Assembly: GCF_026625845.1 (NCBI RefSeq)
Contig: NZ_CP113066.1
Location: 124,001-188,000 of the forward strand
DNA: 64,000 nucleotides
Reading direction: 5' to 3'
DNA from: Agrococcus sp. SL85
GTDB lineage: Bacteria; Actinomycetota; Actinomycetes; Actinomycetales; Microbacteriaceae
Shown piece by piece: positions 50,577 to 58,696 of the stretch; the first letter of the stretch is position 1; each line of letters opens with the position of its first letter. The position numbers and the translations under genes were made by a program. The notes under the pieces are model-generated. The model saw only the letters and a program-made list of their open reading frames with translations, did no database searches and was not told the DNA's origin.

Positions 50577-52231
50577 ACGATCACCCGCTGCACTTCCTCG
50601 ACGGTCGTGAGGCCCAGGCGGGCCTTCGCCCACGCGTCCTGGCGGAGCGTGCGCATGCCCTGCGCCATCGCGACCTTCGCGATCTCGGAGGCCGAGGCGC
50701 GGGCGACGGTGAGCCGCTCGATCTCCTCGGTCACGGTCATGACCTCGTGGATCGCCACGCGGCCGCGGTAGCCGGTGCCGCCGCAGTGGGTGCAGCCGAC
50801 GGCGCGGTGCACGTCCAGCTCGCCCGAGGCGTCGAAGCCCATGGCCTGGAAGTGCTCGGCGCTGCGCGGGTCCGGCTCCTTGCAGCGCAGGCACAGCCGG
50901 CGGGCGAGGCGCTGGGCGACGACGGCGTCGAGCGCCGAGCCGACGAGGAAGGGCTCGATGCCCATCTCGGTGAGGCGCGTGATGGCGCTCGGCGCGTCGT
51001 TCGTGTGGAGGGTCGAGAGCACGAGGTGGCCGGTGAGGGCCGCCTCGATGGCGATCTGCGCCGTCTCGTGGTCGCGGATCTCGCCCACGAGCACGACGTC
51101 GGGGTCGGAGCGGAGGATCGAGCGCAGCGCCGCGGCGAAGGTCAGGCCCGCCTTGTTGTGCACCTGCACCTGGTTGACGCCCGGCATCCGGTACTCCACC
51201 GGGTCCTCGACCGTGATGACGTTGACCTCGGTGCGCGCGACCTCGTTGAGGGTCGTGTAGAGGGTCGTCGACTTGCCGGAGCCCGTGGGGCCGGTGACGA
51301 GGATCATGCCGTAGGGCTTGCGGAACGAGGTCTGGTACGTCTCGAGGTTGTGCGGCAGGAGGCCGAGGTCCGAGAGGTGCAGCGACTGCCCGCCCGTGTC
51401 GAGGATGCGCATGACGACCTTCTCGCCCCACACCGTCGGCAGCGTCGCGACGCGGAGGTCGACCTTGCGGTCGCCGTGCATGACCGACATGCGGCCGTCC
51501 TGCGGGCGGCGGCGCTCGGCGATGTCGATGTCGCTCATGATCTTGAGGCGCGAGATGATGCCCTGCTGCATGTGCTTGGGCGCGCTCGGCATCTCCTGCA
51601 GCACGCCGTCGACGCGGAAGCGCACGCGCACGCCGCGCTCCCCCGGCTCGATGTGGATGTCGCTCGCGCGGTCCTGCACGGCCTGGCTCACGAGCAGGTT
51701 GACGAAGCGCACGATGGGCGCGTCGTCGTCGCCCGCGTCGGGGAGGTCGAAGCCGATCTCGACCGCGGCCTCCTCCTCCTGGAGCGTCGCGGTGATGTCG
51801 TTGAGCTCGCTGTCGACGCGGTGGAAGCGGTCGATGGCCGCGAGGAGGTCCGACTCCTCGGCGCCCACGGGCAGCACCGCGACGCCGGCGCTCTGGCGCA
51901 CGTCGTCGATCGCGAGCACGTCGGAGGGATCGACCATGGCGACGACGAGGCGCCCGTTCTCCCGTGCGACCGGCAGCAGCGTGTGGCGGCGCGCCGTGGC
52001 GCTCGGCACCATCGCGACCGCGCTCTGGTCGACCGCGAGGTCGGCGACGACCACGAAGGGCACGCCCGCACGGGCGGCGCGAGCCGAGGCGGCCTGCGCG
52101 CTCGTGATCGTGCCGTCCTCGATGAGGAGCCGCAGCGCGGTCTCGTCGTCGTAGCCGGCAGCCACGAGCTGGTCGCGCCGCGTCGTCGTCAGCTCCCCGC
52201 GCCGCGCGAGGAGGTACGTCAGCGTCGCCAT
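50573..52231 (-). CDS. pilB: Pilus extension ATPase PilB
   Basis: A 552-residue GspE/PilB ATPase. An N-terminal MshEN-type domain (residues about 1-140) is followed by the ATPase core: Walker A LVTGPTGSGKSTTLY, Asp box ITVEDPVEYRM, Walker B DPDVVLVGEIRDHET and His box LVLSTLHTNDAPSA. A four-cysteine zinc site (CLRCKEP ... CTHCGG) is near the C-terminus. I use the ATG at 52231; the frame is open far upstream but is not protein-like. MshEN domains can bind c-di-GMP in other bacteria, so control by that messenger is possible. First gene of the operon. Confidence 0.95.
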   Translation of the reverse strand: MATLTYLLARRGELTTTRRDQLVAAGYDDETALRLLIEDGTITSAQAASARAARAGVPFVVVADLAVDQSAVAMVPSATARRHTLLPVARENGRLVVAMVDPSDVLAIDDVRQSAGVAVLPVGAEESDLLAAIDRFHRVDSELNDITATLQEEEAAVEIGFDLPDAGDDDAPIVRFVNLLVSQAVQDRASDIHIEPGERGVRVRFRVDGVLQEMPSAPKHMQQGIISRLKIMSDIDIAERRRPQDGRMSVMHGDRKVDLRVATLPTVWGEKVVMRILDTGGQSLHLSDLGLLPHNLETYQTSFRKPYGMILVTGPTGSGKSTTLYTTLNEVARTEVNVITVEDPVEYRMPGVNQVQVHNKAGLTFAAALRSILRSDPDVVLVGEIRDHETAQIAIEAALTGHLVLSTLHTNDAPSAITRLTEMGIEPFLVGSALDAVVAQRLARRLCLRCKEPDPRSAEHFQAMGFDASGELDVHRAVGCTHCGGTGYRGRVAIHEVMTVTEEIERLTVARASASEIAKVAMAQGMRTLRQDAWAKARLGLTTVEEVQRVIV

Positions 52232-52299
52232 GGCGAGCCGGCCCTCTCGAGCGGGGTGCGGGCGCCGGTGGGCGCTGCCGCACGCAGGGATGCGTACAT
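52219..52299 (-). CDS. Possible leader peptide overlapping the pilB start
   Basis: A 26-codon frame (MYASLRAAAPTGARTPLE...) starts at an ATG with AAGGA nine bases upstream and ends 13 bases inside pilB in another frame. It could couple ribosomes into pilB or be coincidental. Its composition is ordinary for this GC content, so confidence is low. Confidence 0.25.
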   Translation of the reverse strand: MYASLRAAAPTGARTPLERAGSPWRR

Positions 52300-52711
52300 G
52301 GTGCGGGATCCTTCGTGACAGGTCCGGTGCTGGACGGTGCTGCTGCGCGGCTCGGGTGCTGGGTTCCTCCGCCGCTGTCCGGATCGCTGATCCCGACGCA
52401 AGGATGGTGGCACGGTGCTTGCGCGGCACGCAACAATCTGTCAGCGCAAGGTTCGCTGAAGCGGCAGAACGCCGCATCTGCACTTCGCCTCTTCCATACA
52501 TCGGCGATTCTGGTAACGTTGTTACACATCTCGGATGCGCCGGGATCCCGCGGAATCCAGGTCCGCGGCGGTGGGCCGCCCGTGCGGCCGGTCGAGGCGA
52601 CGGCGCACGAGACAGGAGGGGCGATGCCTGAGCGCGCATTGAGCAAGCCGGCGATCACCTTGCGCGCACCTCAGGGTCGGCCACGGCATCGCGCAGGTAC
52701 AGTGAGGCGCC
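52232..52711. promoter_or_regulatory. 480-base gap holding the divergent pilB and tetR promoters
   Basis: The section 52425-52530 is the most AT-rich non-coding stretch in the window and should contain the promoters. It includes the inverted repeat GTAAC-GTT-GTTAC at 52513-52525, a reasonable regulator site (possibly of the adjacent TetR protein). I do not see a c-di-GMP or other known riboswitch. Apart from the possible leader peptide at 52219-52299, I see no gene here. Confidence 0.5.
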
Positions 52712-53332
52712 ATGCCTGACCAGGACGCACGCCCCACTCCGGGCCTCCGCGAGCGCAAGAAGCAGCTGACGCGGCGCACGATCGCGGACGCCGCGTTCGC
52801 GCTCGCGGTCGAGCGCGGCCTCGACGGCGTCACGATCGACACGATCGCCGAGCAGGCCTTCGTCTCCCCGCGCACGGTCTCGAACTACTTCCCCTCCAAG
52901 GAGGCGGCGATCGTGGCCTCGGGCGCCGACGACCCCGAGCCCATTGCCGCCGCGCTCGTGCTCGAGCCCGGCGAGGCACCGCTCGTCGCGATCCGCGAGG
53001 CGCTCGCCGCGCGGGTGCGCGAGTGGGACGCCGAGCACCTCGCGACCCTCCGCGCCAAGGAGGAGCTCATCGACCGCTTCCCCGCGCTCCTGCCCCACCG
53101 GATGGCGCAGTACGACGCGCTCGAGGACGCCCTCCGCGTCGCGGTCGCGGCGAGGCTCGGCGCCGACCCCGACACCGACACGCTCCCCCGGCTCGTCGCC
53201 GGCGCAGGCGCGGCCGTGCTGAAGACGGCCATCCGCATCTGGGTGCAGCAGGGCGGCGACGGCGCCGAGCTCGCGGCGCTCGTCGAGCGCGGCTTCGACG
53301 AGGTCGAGGGCGGCCTCGGCGGCGACGCCTGA
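52712..53332 (+). CDS. TetR-family transcriptional regulator
   Basis: A 206-residue regulator. The helix-turn-helix is at about residues 15-60: LTRRTIADAAFALAVERGLDGVTIDTIAEQAFVSPRTVSNYFPSKEA, a TetR_N consensus. The C-terminal ligand domain resembles the MftR-like group (REALAARVREWDAEHLATLRAKEELIDRFPALLPHRMAQY). The ligand is unknown. It is divergent from the pilus operon and may control it or itself. A structured repeat array follows its stop within 40 bases. Confidence 0.92.
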   Translation: MPDQDARPTPGLRERKKQLTRRTIADAAFALAVERGLDGVTIDTIAEQAFVSPRTVSNYFPSKEAAIVASGADDPEPIAAALVLEPGEAPLVAIREALAARVREWDAEHLATLRAKEELIDRFPALLPHRMAQYDALEDALRVAVAARLGADPDTDTLPRLVAGAGAAVLKTAIRIWVQQGGDGAELAALVERGFDEVEGGLGGDA

Positions 53333-53372
53333 GCGCGGCTGCGAGACGCGTTCCCGTGATCGACGCCAGGAC

Positions 53373-53580
53373 GGCGCCGACGGGGCACGGAGACGGCCAG
53401 CGCGAAAGCGCCTTCGACAGGCGTGTCTGTGCTCGGCGCCGAGAGGGCGCCGACGTGGCACGGAAATGGCCAGCGCGAAAGCGCTGGCCATGAGATCTTC
53501 CGTGCTCGGCGCCGAGACGGCGCCGGCGGGGCACAGACGTCGAAGGCGCGAAAGCGCCTTCGACAGGCGTGTCGGTGCCC
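53373..53580. repeat. 73-bp-period array of nested hairpins with GAAA loops
   Basis: Units begin with GGCGCC at 53373, 53446 and 53519, exactly 73 bases apart. Unit 2 folds as outer stem GCACGGAA/TTCCGTGC and inner stem ATGGCCAGCGC-GAAA-GCGCTGGCCAT. Unit 3 has inner stem GTCGAAGGCGC-GAAA-GCGCCTTCGAC and outer GGCAC/GTGCC. Unit 1 combines the left arm of unit 2 with the right arm of unit 3. The third unit runs into the 3' end of tRNA-Arg. Confidence 0.9.
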
Positions 53581-53648
53581 CCAGTAGGATTCGAACCTAC
53601 GGCCTTCTGCTCCGGAGGCAGACGCTCTATCCCCTGAGCTATGGGGGC
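53576..53648 (-). tRNA. tRNA-Arg (CCG)
   Basis: Seventy-three bases fold as a complete cloverleaf. The acceptor stem is GCCCCCA/TGGGGGC with discriminator A. The D arm is within AGCTCAGGGGATAGAGC. The anticodon stem is TCTGC/GCAGA around the loop CTCCGGA, giving anticodon CCG. The T arm is GTAGGTTCGAATCCTAC. CCA is not encoded. It decodes CGG and overlaps by five bases the outer stem of the last unit of the hairpin array. Confidence 0.97.
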
Positions 53649-53747
53649 CGGGCCGCCGAGGCAGCTCCGCCAATCTAGCACCGCGCGACGGCACGCCGGA
53701 CCGCGCCTCCGCGGCACGCCGAACACGGACAGCGTACGCTTACCTGC

Positions 53748-54341
53748 ATGGGACGCCCACGACTCCACGACGAGCAGCTGCGCCAGCGGCTGCTCGACGC
53801 CGCGACCGACCTGCTCGCCGTCGAGGGCGCCGACTTCTCGCTGCGCCCCCTCGTCGCCGCCGTCGGCACGTCGACCTCCGCCGTCTACTCGCTCTTCGGC
53901 TCGCGCGGCGAGCTCGTCGAGGCCATCACGCTCCGCGCCGCCGCGTCGTTCGTCGACGCGCAGCACGCGGTGGATGAGGACGCGCCCGGCGTCCGCGTGC
54001 TCGCGCTCGCCCGCGCCTGCCGCGGCTGGGCGCTCGAGCACCGCACGATGTTCCAGGTCGTCTTCGGCGGCGCGAGCGGCTCGGCCGCGATCGAGGAGGC
54101 CCGTGCCGCGACGACCGCGCCGCTCCTCGAGGCCGTCCGCGAGGCTGTCGCCGCCGGCGTGCTCGAGGGCGACCCCGAGGTCGCGACGCGCACGATCTTC
54201 GCCGGCCTCCACGGCTCCATCTCGCTCGAGCTCGTCGGCATGATCGCCGAGGGCGACGCCGCCTCGCTCTTCGAGGCGCAGCTGCAGGCGATCTGGCGCT
54301 CCTGGGCCTCCGAGGCGCACCGCACCGCCGACGCCGCCTGA
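53748..54341 (+). CDS. TetR-family regulator with WHG domain
   Basis: A 197-residue regulator. The N-terminal helix-turn-helix reads RLLDAATDLLAVEGADFSLRPLVAAVGTSTSAVYSLFGSRGELVEA. The C-terminal half has the WHG-type features RGWALEHRTMFQVVFGG and ARTIFAGLHGSISLELVG-like (TRTIFAGLHGSISLELVGM). Ligand unknown. It is 35 bases upstream of the copper-responsive csoR gene on the same strand, but that gap holds a CsoR operator, so the copper genes have their own control. Confidence 0.9.
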   Translation: MGRPRLHDEQLRQRLLDAATDLLAVEGADFSLRPLVAAVGTSTSAVYSLFGSRGELVEAITLRAAASFVDAQHAVDEDAPGVRVLALARACRGWALEHRTMFQVVFGGASGSAAIEEARAATTAPLLEAVREAVAAGVLEGDPEVATRTIFAGLHGSISLELVGMIAEGDAASLFEAQLQAIWRSWASEAHRTADAA

Positions 54342-54353
54342 GCCTCGACACCG

Positions 54354-54370
54354 ATACCCCTCGGGGGTAT
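54354..54370. promoter_or_regulatory. CsoR operator upstream of csoR
   Basis: ATACCCCTCGGGGGTAT is a near-perfect inverted repeat of the form TACCCC-N-GGGGTA recognised by CsoR repressors. It lies between the tetR stop and the csoR start, only 7-13 bases from the start codon, so it probably overlaps the promoter and gives copper-relieved autorepression. Confidence 0.88.
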
Positions 54371-54382
54371 GATGGCGTGACC

Positions 54383-54679
54383 ATGGACACGCACGCGACG
54401 CACGGCTACGCCTCGGACAAGGAGGCGCTCCTCAAGCGGCTGCGCCGCGCCGAGGGGCAGGTGCGCGGCGTCGCCCGCATGGTCGACGAGGACGTCTACT
54501 GCATCGACATCCTCACCCAGGTCTCCGCCGCCACGAAGGCGCTCGAGACCGTGGCGCTGCAGCTGCTCGAGGACCACCTCGCGCACTGCGTCGCCGAGGC
54601 GGCCGAGCAGGGCGGCCCCGTCGCGCAGGAGAAGCTCGCCGAGGCGAGCGCCGCGATCGCGCGGCTCGTGCGCTCCTGA
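54383..54679 (+). CDS. csoR: CsoR copper-sensing repressor
   Basis: A 98-residue four-helix repressor. The Cu(I)-binding triad Cys-His-Cys is in VDEDVYCIDILTQ and LEDHLAHCV. The N-terminal helix KRLRRAEGQVRGVARMV is the DUF156/CsoR consensus. Copper binding releases it from TACCCC-GGGGTA operators, two of which are present here (54354 and 55143). The ATG at 54383 and a GTG at 54377 are both possible starts; neither has a strong ribosome site, so a short or leaderless message is likely. Confidence 0.95.
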   Translation: MDTHATHGYASDKEALLKRLRRAEGQVRGVARMVDEDVYCIDILTQVSAATKALETVALQLLEDHLAHCVAEAAEQGGPVAQEKLAEASAAIARLVRS

Positions 54680-54715
54680 TCCAGCAGACAGCCACAGGCA
54701 GAGGAAGGCACCACC

Positions 54716-55045
54716 GTGCAGCAGCCCATCGAGATCATCAGCACCCCGGCCGACGTCGACCAGCAGGCGGGCGGCTGCTGCGGCGGCGGCTGCTGCTCCA
54801 CGACTCCCGCCGACGCCGCCCCCGCGGCCGCCACCCAGTCGTTCGAGGTCGAAGGCATGACCTGCGGCCACTGCGTCTCGTCGGTCACCGAGGAGCTCTC
54901 GGGCCTCGCGGGCGTCGCGGGCGTCGAGGTGCAGCTCGTCGCGGGCGGCCGCTCCACCGTCACCGTCGCCTCCGACGCGCCGCTGCGCCTCGACGACGTG
55001 CGCGCGGCGGTCTCGGAGGCCGGCTACTCGCTCGTCGAGGCCTGA
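54716..55045 (+). CDS. copZ: CopZ-like copper chaperone with cysteine-rich N-terminus
   Basis: A 109-residue protein. The C-terminal two-thirds is an HMA domain with the copper site GMTCGHCVSSV. The first 35 residues are unusual: AGGCCGGGCCSTTP holds four cysteines in two CC pairs, an extra potential Cu(I) site absent from ordinary 68-residue CopZ. GTG start with AGAGGAAGG about 7 bases upstream. It lies between csoR and copA and should hand Cu(I) to CopA. Confidence 0.92.
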   Translation: MQQPIEIISTPADVDQQAGGCCGGGCCSTTPADAAPAAATQSFEVEGMTCGHCVSSVTEELSGLAGVAGVEVQLVAGGRSTVTVASDAPLRLDDVRAAVSEAGYSLVEA

Positions 55046-55142
55046 GCCCGCACGATCCCCATCCCGAGGGCGTCGCACCGCGAGGTGCGGCGCCCTCGTC
55101 GTGCGCCGCGCGCTCCGCGGACGCCGCGGGCACGCTCGACAG

Positions 55143-55163
55143 GCATACCCCCCAGGGGTATGC
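55143..55163. promoter_or_regulatory. CsoR operator upstream of copA
   Basis: GCATACCCC-CCA-GGGGTATGC is a perfect 9-bp inverted repeat with a 3-base spacer, the same operator type as at 54354. It ends 8 bases before the copA start codon, implying a second copper-inducible promoter and a very short copA leader. Confidence 0.92.
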
Positions 55164-55171
55164 TGGATGCC

Positions 55172-57364
55172 ATGAGCGAGCCCCGCACCGTCGACCTCGA
55201 GATCGAGGGCATGACCTGCGCGTCCTGCGCCTCCCGCATCGAGCGCAGGCTGGGCCGCATGCCCGGCGTCGCGGCGAGCGTCAACTACGCCACCGAGGTC
55301 GCCCACGTCTCGCTGCCGGAGGGCACGAGCGTCGACGACGCCATCCGCACCGTCTCGGAGGCCGGCTACCGCGCCGCGCTCCCCCAGCCGGAGGTCGAGC
55401 GCGACGAGACCGGCACCCCGCTGCGCACCCGTCTCGTCGTCTCGGCGATCCTGGCGCTCCCCGTCGGCGTGCTCTCGATGGTGCCCGCGCTGCAGTTCGA
55501 CGGCTGGCAGTGGGCGATCCTGCCGCTCGCGCTCGTCGTCGCCACCTGGGGCGCCTGGCCGTTCCACCGCGCCGCCGCCGTCAACCTCCGTCACGGCGCA
55601 GCCACGATGGACACGCTCGTCTCGCTCGGCGTCGCCGCCGCGACCCTCTGGTCGCTGTGGGCGCTCGTGCTGGGCGACGCGGGCCGCATCGGCATGCGCA
55701 TGGAGCTGCACTGGTTCGGCGGCCACGGCGACGAGCTCTACCTCGAGGTCGCCGCGATCGTCACCGTCTTCCTGCTCGCGGGCCGCTGGATCGAGTCGCG
55801 CGCGAAGCGCCAGGGCCAGCAGGCGCTGCGCGCCCTCGCGCGCCTCGGCGCCAAGGAGGCGACGGTGCTGCGCGACGGCCGCGAGGAGCGCATCCCCGTC
55901 GGCGAGCTGCAGGCGGGCGACCGCTTCCGCGTCGTGCCGGGCGAGAAGGTCGCCGCCGACGGCGTCGTCGTCGAGGGCGCGTCCGCGATCGACGCGTCGC
56001 TCCTCACGGGCGAGTCGATGCCCGTGGAGGTCGTCCCCGGCAGCGAGGTCGTGGGCGCCACCATCAACGGGCACGGCGTGCTCGTGGTGGAGGCGACGCG
56101 CGTGGGCGCCGACACCGAGCTCCAGCGCATCGCGACGCTGCTGACGCGAGCCCAGGAGGGCAAGGCCGACGTGCAGCGCGTCGCCGACCGCGTCTCGCAG
56201 TGGTTCGTGCCGGCCGTGCTCGTGCTCTCGGCGCTCGCGCTCGTGGGTTGGCTCGTCGTGACGGGCGACGCCGCCGCCGCCTTCACCGCGGCCGTCGCGA
56301 CCCTCATCATCGCCTGCCCGTGCGCGCTCGGCCTCGCGACCCCCACGGCCCTCCTCGCCGGCACGACGCGCGGCGCCGAGCTCGGCATCCTCATCCGCGA
56401 CGCCCGCGTGCTGGAGTCGAGCCGCGGCATCCGCCGCATCCTCGTCGACAAGACGGGCACCGTCACCGAGGGCCGCATGGCGGTCGAGGAGGTCGCGGCC
56501 GGCGCGGGCGAGGACGCCGACGAGGCGCTGCGCGTCGCCGCGGCCGTCGAGCGCGCGAGCGAGCACCCGATCGCGCGAGCGATCGCCGCCGCAGTCGCCG
56601 AGGCCCCGACCGCCGAGGGCGTGCGCGCCGCGGCCGGCGCGGGCGTCACGGGCGTCGTCGAGGGCCGCGCCGTGCAGGTGGGCAAGCCCGACTGGCTCGC
56701 CGCCGACTGGGGCGTCGCGATGCCCGACGACCTCGCGGCGGCGTTCGAGGCCGCGGAGGCGCGCGGCGCCACCGCGCTCGCCATCGCGTGGGACGGCCGG
56801 ATGCGCGCGGTCGTCGCCGTGCGCGACACCGTGAAGCCCACGAGCCGCGCCGCCGTCGAGCGGCTGCGGGGGCTCGGCGTCGACGTCGTCATGCTCACGG
56901 GCGACCACGAGCGCGCAGCGCGCGCCGTGGCCGCCGAGGTGGGCATCGAGCGCGTCGTCGCGGGCGTCTCCCCCGCCGGCAAGGTCGACGCGGTGCGCGC
57001 CGAGCAGGCCGACGGCGTGCGCGTCGCGATGGCGGGCGACGGCGTCAACGACGCGGCGGCCCTCGCCGCCGCCGACCTCGGGCTCGCGATGGGCACCGGC
57101 ACCGACGCCGCGCAGCAGGCGGCCGACATCACGCTCGTGCACGGCGACCTCGCGGGCGCGGCCGACGCCGTCGCGCTCTCGCGACGCACGCTCCGCACGA
57201 TCCGCGGCAACCTCTTCTGGGCGTTCGCCTACAACGTCGCCGCGCTCCCGCTCGCGATCGCGGGCCTGCTCAACCCGCTCATCGCGGGCATCGCCATGGC
57301 GCTCTCGAGCGTGTTCGTCGTGCTCCACTCGCTCACGCTGCGCGGCTTCCGCCCCACCGCGTGA
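55172..57364 (+). CDS. copA: Copper-exporting P1B-type ATPase
   Basis: A 730-residue transporter. One N-terminal HMA domain (GMTCASCASRI) precedes eight membrane helices. The transport site is CPC in IIACPCALGLATPTALL, and the phosphorylated Asp is in VDKTGTVTEG. The TGE loop is LLTGESMPVE, the HP motif ASEHPIARAI, and the nucleotide/hinge motifs are MLTGDHERAA and GDGVNDAAAL. Together these indicate a Cu(I)-exporting P1B-1 pump. I use the ATG at 55172, directly after the CsoR operator. Convergent with the acyltransferase gene with only ten bases between stops. Confidence 0.97.
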   Translation: MSEPRTVDLEIEGMTCASCASRIERRLGRMPGVAASVNYATEVAHVSLPEGTSVDDAIRTVSEAGYRAALPQPEVERDETGTPLRTRLVVSAILALPVGVLSMVPALQFDGWQWAILPLALVVATWGAWPFHRAAAVNLRHGAATMDTLVSLGVAAATLWSLWALVLGDAGRIGMRMELHWFGGHGDELYLEVAAIVTVFLLAGRWIESRAKRQGQQALRALARLGAKEATVLRDGREERIPVGELQAGDRFRVVPGEKVAADGVVVEGASAIDASLLTGESMPVEVVPGSEVVGATINGHGVLVVEATRVGADTELQRIATLLTRAQEGKADVQRVADRVSQWFVPAVLVLSALALVGWLVVTGDAAAAFTAAVATLIIACPCALGLATPTALLAGTTRGAELGILIRDARVLESSRGIRRILVDKTGTVTEGRMAVEEVAAGAGEDADEALRVAAAVERASEHPIARAIAAAVAEAPTAEGVRAAAGAGVTGVVEGRAVQVGKPDWLAADWGVAMPDDLAAAFEAAEARGATALAIAWDGRMRAVVAVRDTVKPTSRAAVERLRGLGVDVVMLTGDHERAARAVAAEVGIERVVAGVSPAGKVDAVRAEQADGVRVAMAGDGVNDAAALAAADLGLAMGTGTDAAQQAADITLVHGDLAGAADAVALSRRTLRTIRGNLFWAFAYNVAALPLAIAGLLNPLIAGIAMALSSVFVVLHSLTLRGFRPTA

Positions 57365-57374
57365 GGCGCGCGGG

Positions 57375-58640
57375 CTACGGCGCGACGAGCCGGGCCCGGC
57401 CCCCGCGCACGAGCCAGATCGCGGCGGTCGTGCCGACGACGCCGATCCCCGCGAGCAGCGCGTCGAGGCCGAGCTCCATGATGAGGAAGGGCGCGATCGC
57501 GAACAGCAGCACCGCCGCGACCGTCGCCGCCCGCCCAGGGTGCACGGGGTCGGCGAGGTGGCTCGGGCTGCGCTCGTAGCGCACGAGCCACAGCGAGAGC
57601 AGCCAGACGACGCCGAGCACCGCGAGCAGCATCGGGATGCGCGTGGCCCACCACACGCTGGAGCCGGGCTCCGGCAGGGGCAGCGGCAGCAGCAGCTGGA
57701 GGCCCGTGAGCACCATGATGATCGGCAGGTGCCAGAGGTAGATCGTCATGAGGCGGCTGCCCGCGAGCCACACCACGGCGCGGGCCGGGCGCGTCTCCAT
57801 GAGCGCGGCGAGCGGCCGGTGCAGGAGCGTGAGCGCCGCGGCCTGGATCGCCCCGAGCACGAGCATGGGCACGGTGGGCGGGTACTGGTTCGAGAGCATG
57901 CTGGGCGAGTAGCCCGCGAACGGCACGAGCACCAGCAGCAGCGCATAGCCGGCCAGCACGATGCCCGCGAGCGCCCAGGGCGAGCGCTGGCGGAACCAGC
58001 CGTCGTGCATCCAGAAGCCCAGCTGCTGCACCGCGACCCACACCACGACGACGTTGACCATGCCGAGCTGCGGGATGCCCGTGCCGAGCCGCGCGGCGTC
58101 GACGAGGCACGCCGCGAGCGCGAGGAGCGCGAGGGTGCGCAGGGGCGCGCGCTCGTGGAGGCGGATCATCGCCGGCGCGAGCGCCTGCGCGAGCACGTAC
58201 GCCGCGAGGAACCACAGCGGCGAGCCGATGCCGATCGCCACGGTGTCGACGAGCAGCGGGTCGACGCCCAGGAGCGCCGCGCCGACGAGCGCGAGCGCCA
58301 GGAAGGCCAGGAGCGGCAGGGCCGGGCGGGCGAGCCGCACGAGGCGCAGGCGCACGAACGCATCCGCATCGCCGCCGCGCCGCTCGAGGCTGCGCCAGCC
58401 GGCCATCGCCGCGAAGCCGCCCACCACGAAGAAGAGCGGCATGACGTCGCCGAGCCACGTCGCCGCAGCGAACCACGGCTGCGCCTCGACCGTGCGCTCG
58501 ATGAGCAGCTGGCCATCGGGGCCGTGGCCCACGCCGACGAAGAGCAGGTGGATGACCACGACGAGCAGCACGCACGAGACGCGGGCGAGGTCGAGGGTGA
58601 GGTCGCGCTGGGCGAGCCTGGCGTCGGCGCCGGTCGTCAT
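57375..58640 (-). CDS. Acyltransferase 3 family membrane protein
   Basis: A 421-residue protein with ten or more membrane helices. The first helix has LDLARVSCVLLVVVIHLLF, the acyltransferase-3 start with its conserved Arg and His, and PLFFVVGGFAAMAGWRSLERRG is the second conserved region. Such enzymes O-acylate sugars or other envelope molecules from a cytoplasmic acyl donor. The target is unknown. It is 56 bases downstream of the ArsC-like gene on the same strand, but no functional link is evident. Confidence 0.88.
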   Translation of the reverse strand: MTTGADARLAQRDLTLDLARVSCVLLVVVIHLLFVGVGHGPDGQLLIERTVEAQPWFAAATWLGDVMPLFFVVGGFAAMAGWRSLERRGGDADAFVRLRLVRLARPALPLLAFLALALVGAALLGVDPLLVDTVAIGIGSPLWFLAAYVLAQALAPAMIRLHERAPLRTLALLALAACLVDAARLGTGIPQLGMVNVVVVWVAVQQLGFWMHDGWFRQRSPWALAGIVLAGYALLLVLVPFAGYSPSMLSNQYPPTVPMLVLGAIQAAALTLLHRPLAALMETRPARAVVWLAGSRLMTIYLWHLPIIMVLTGLQLLLPLPLPEPGSSVWWATRIPMLLAVLGVVWLLSLWLVRYERSPSHLADPVHPGRAATVAAVLLFAIAPFLIMELGLDALLAGIGVVGTTAAIWLVRGGRARLVAP

Positions 58641-58696
58641 GCGAGGACAGTAGCCCCTTGCGGGCGCCGCCGTGGGCCCGCCGCGCACGGCCCGCG

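Noticed and set aside
52232..52711. c-di-GMP riboswitch ahead of the pilus operon
   Set aside because: I searched by eye for the conserved c-di-GMP-I and -II aptamer blocks and found none in either orientation.
53373..53580. CRISPR-like array
   Set aside because: The period is 73 bases with no unique spacers, each unit is itself a long hairpin, and no cas gene is present.
53466..53678. A 70-codon plus-strand frame across the tRNA region (contains RIRTYGLLLRRQTLYPLSYGG)
   Set aside because: This is the well-known spurious translation of the antisense of tRNA-Arg; the cloverleaf explains the sequence.
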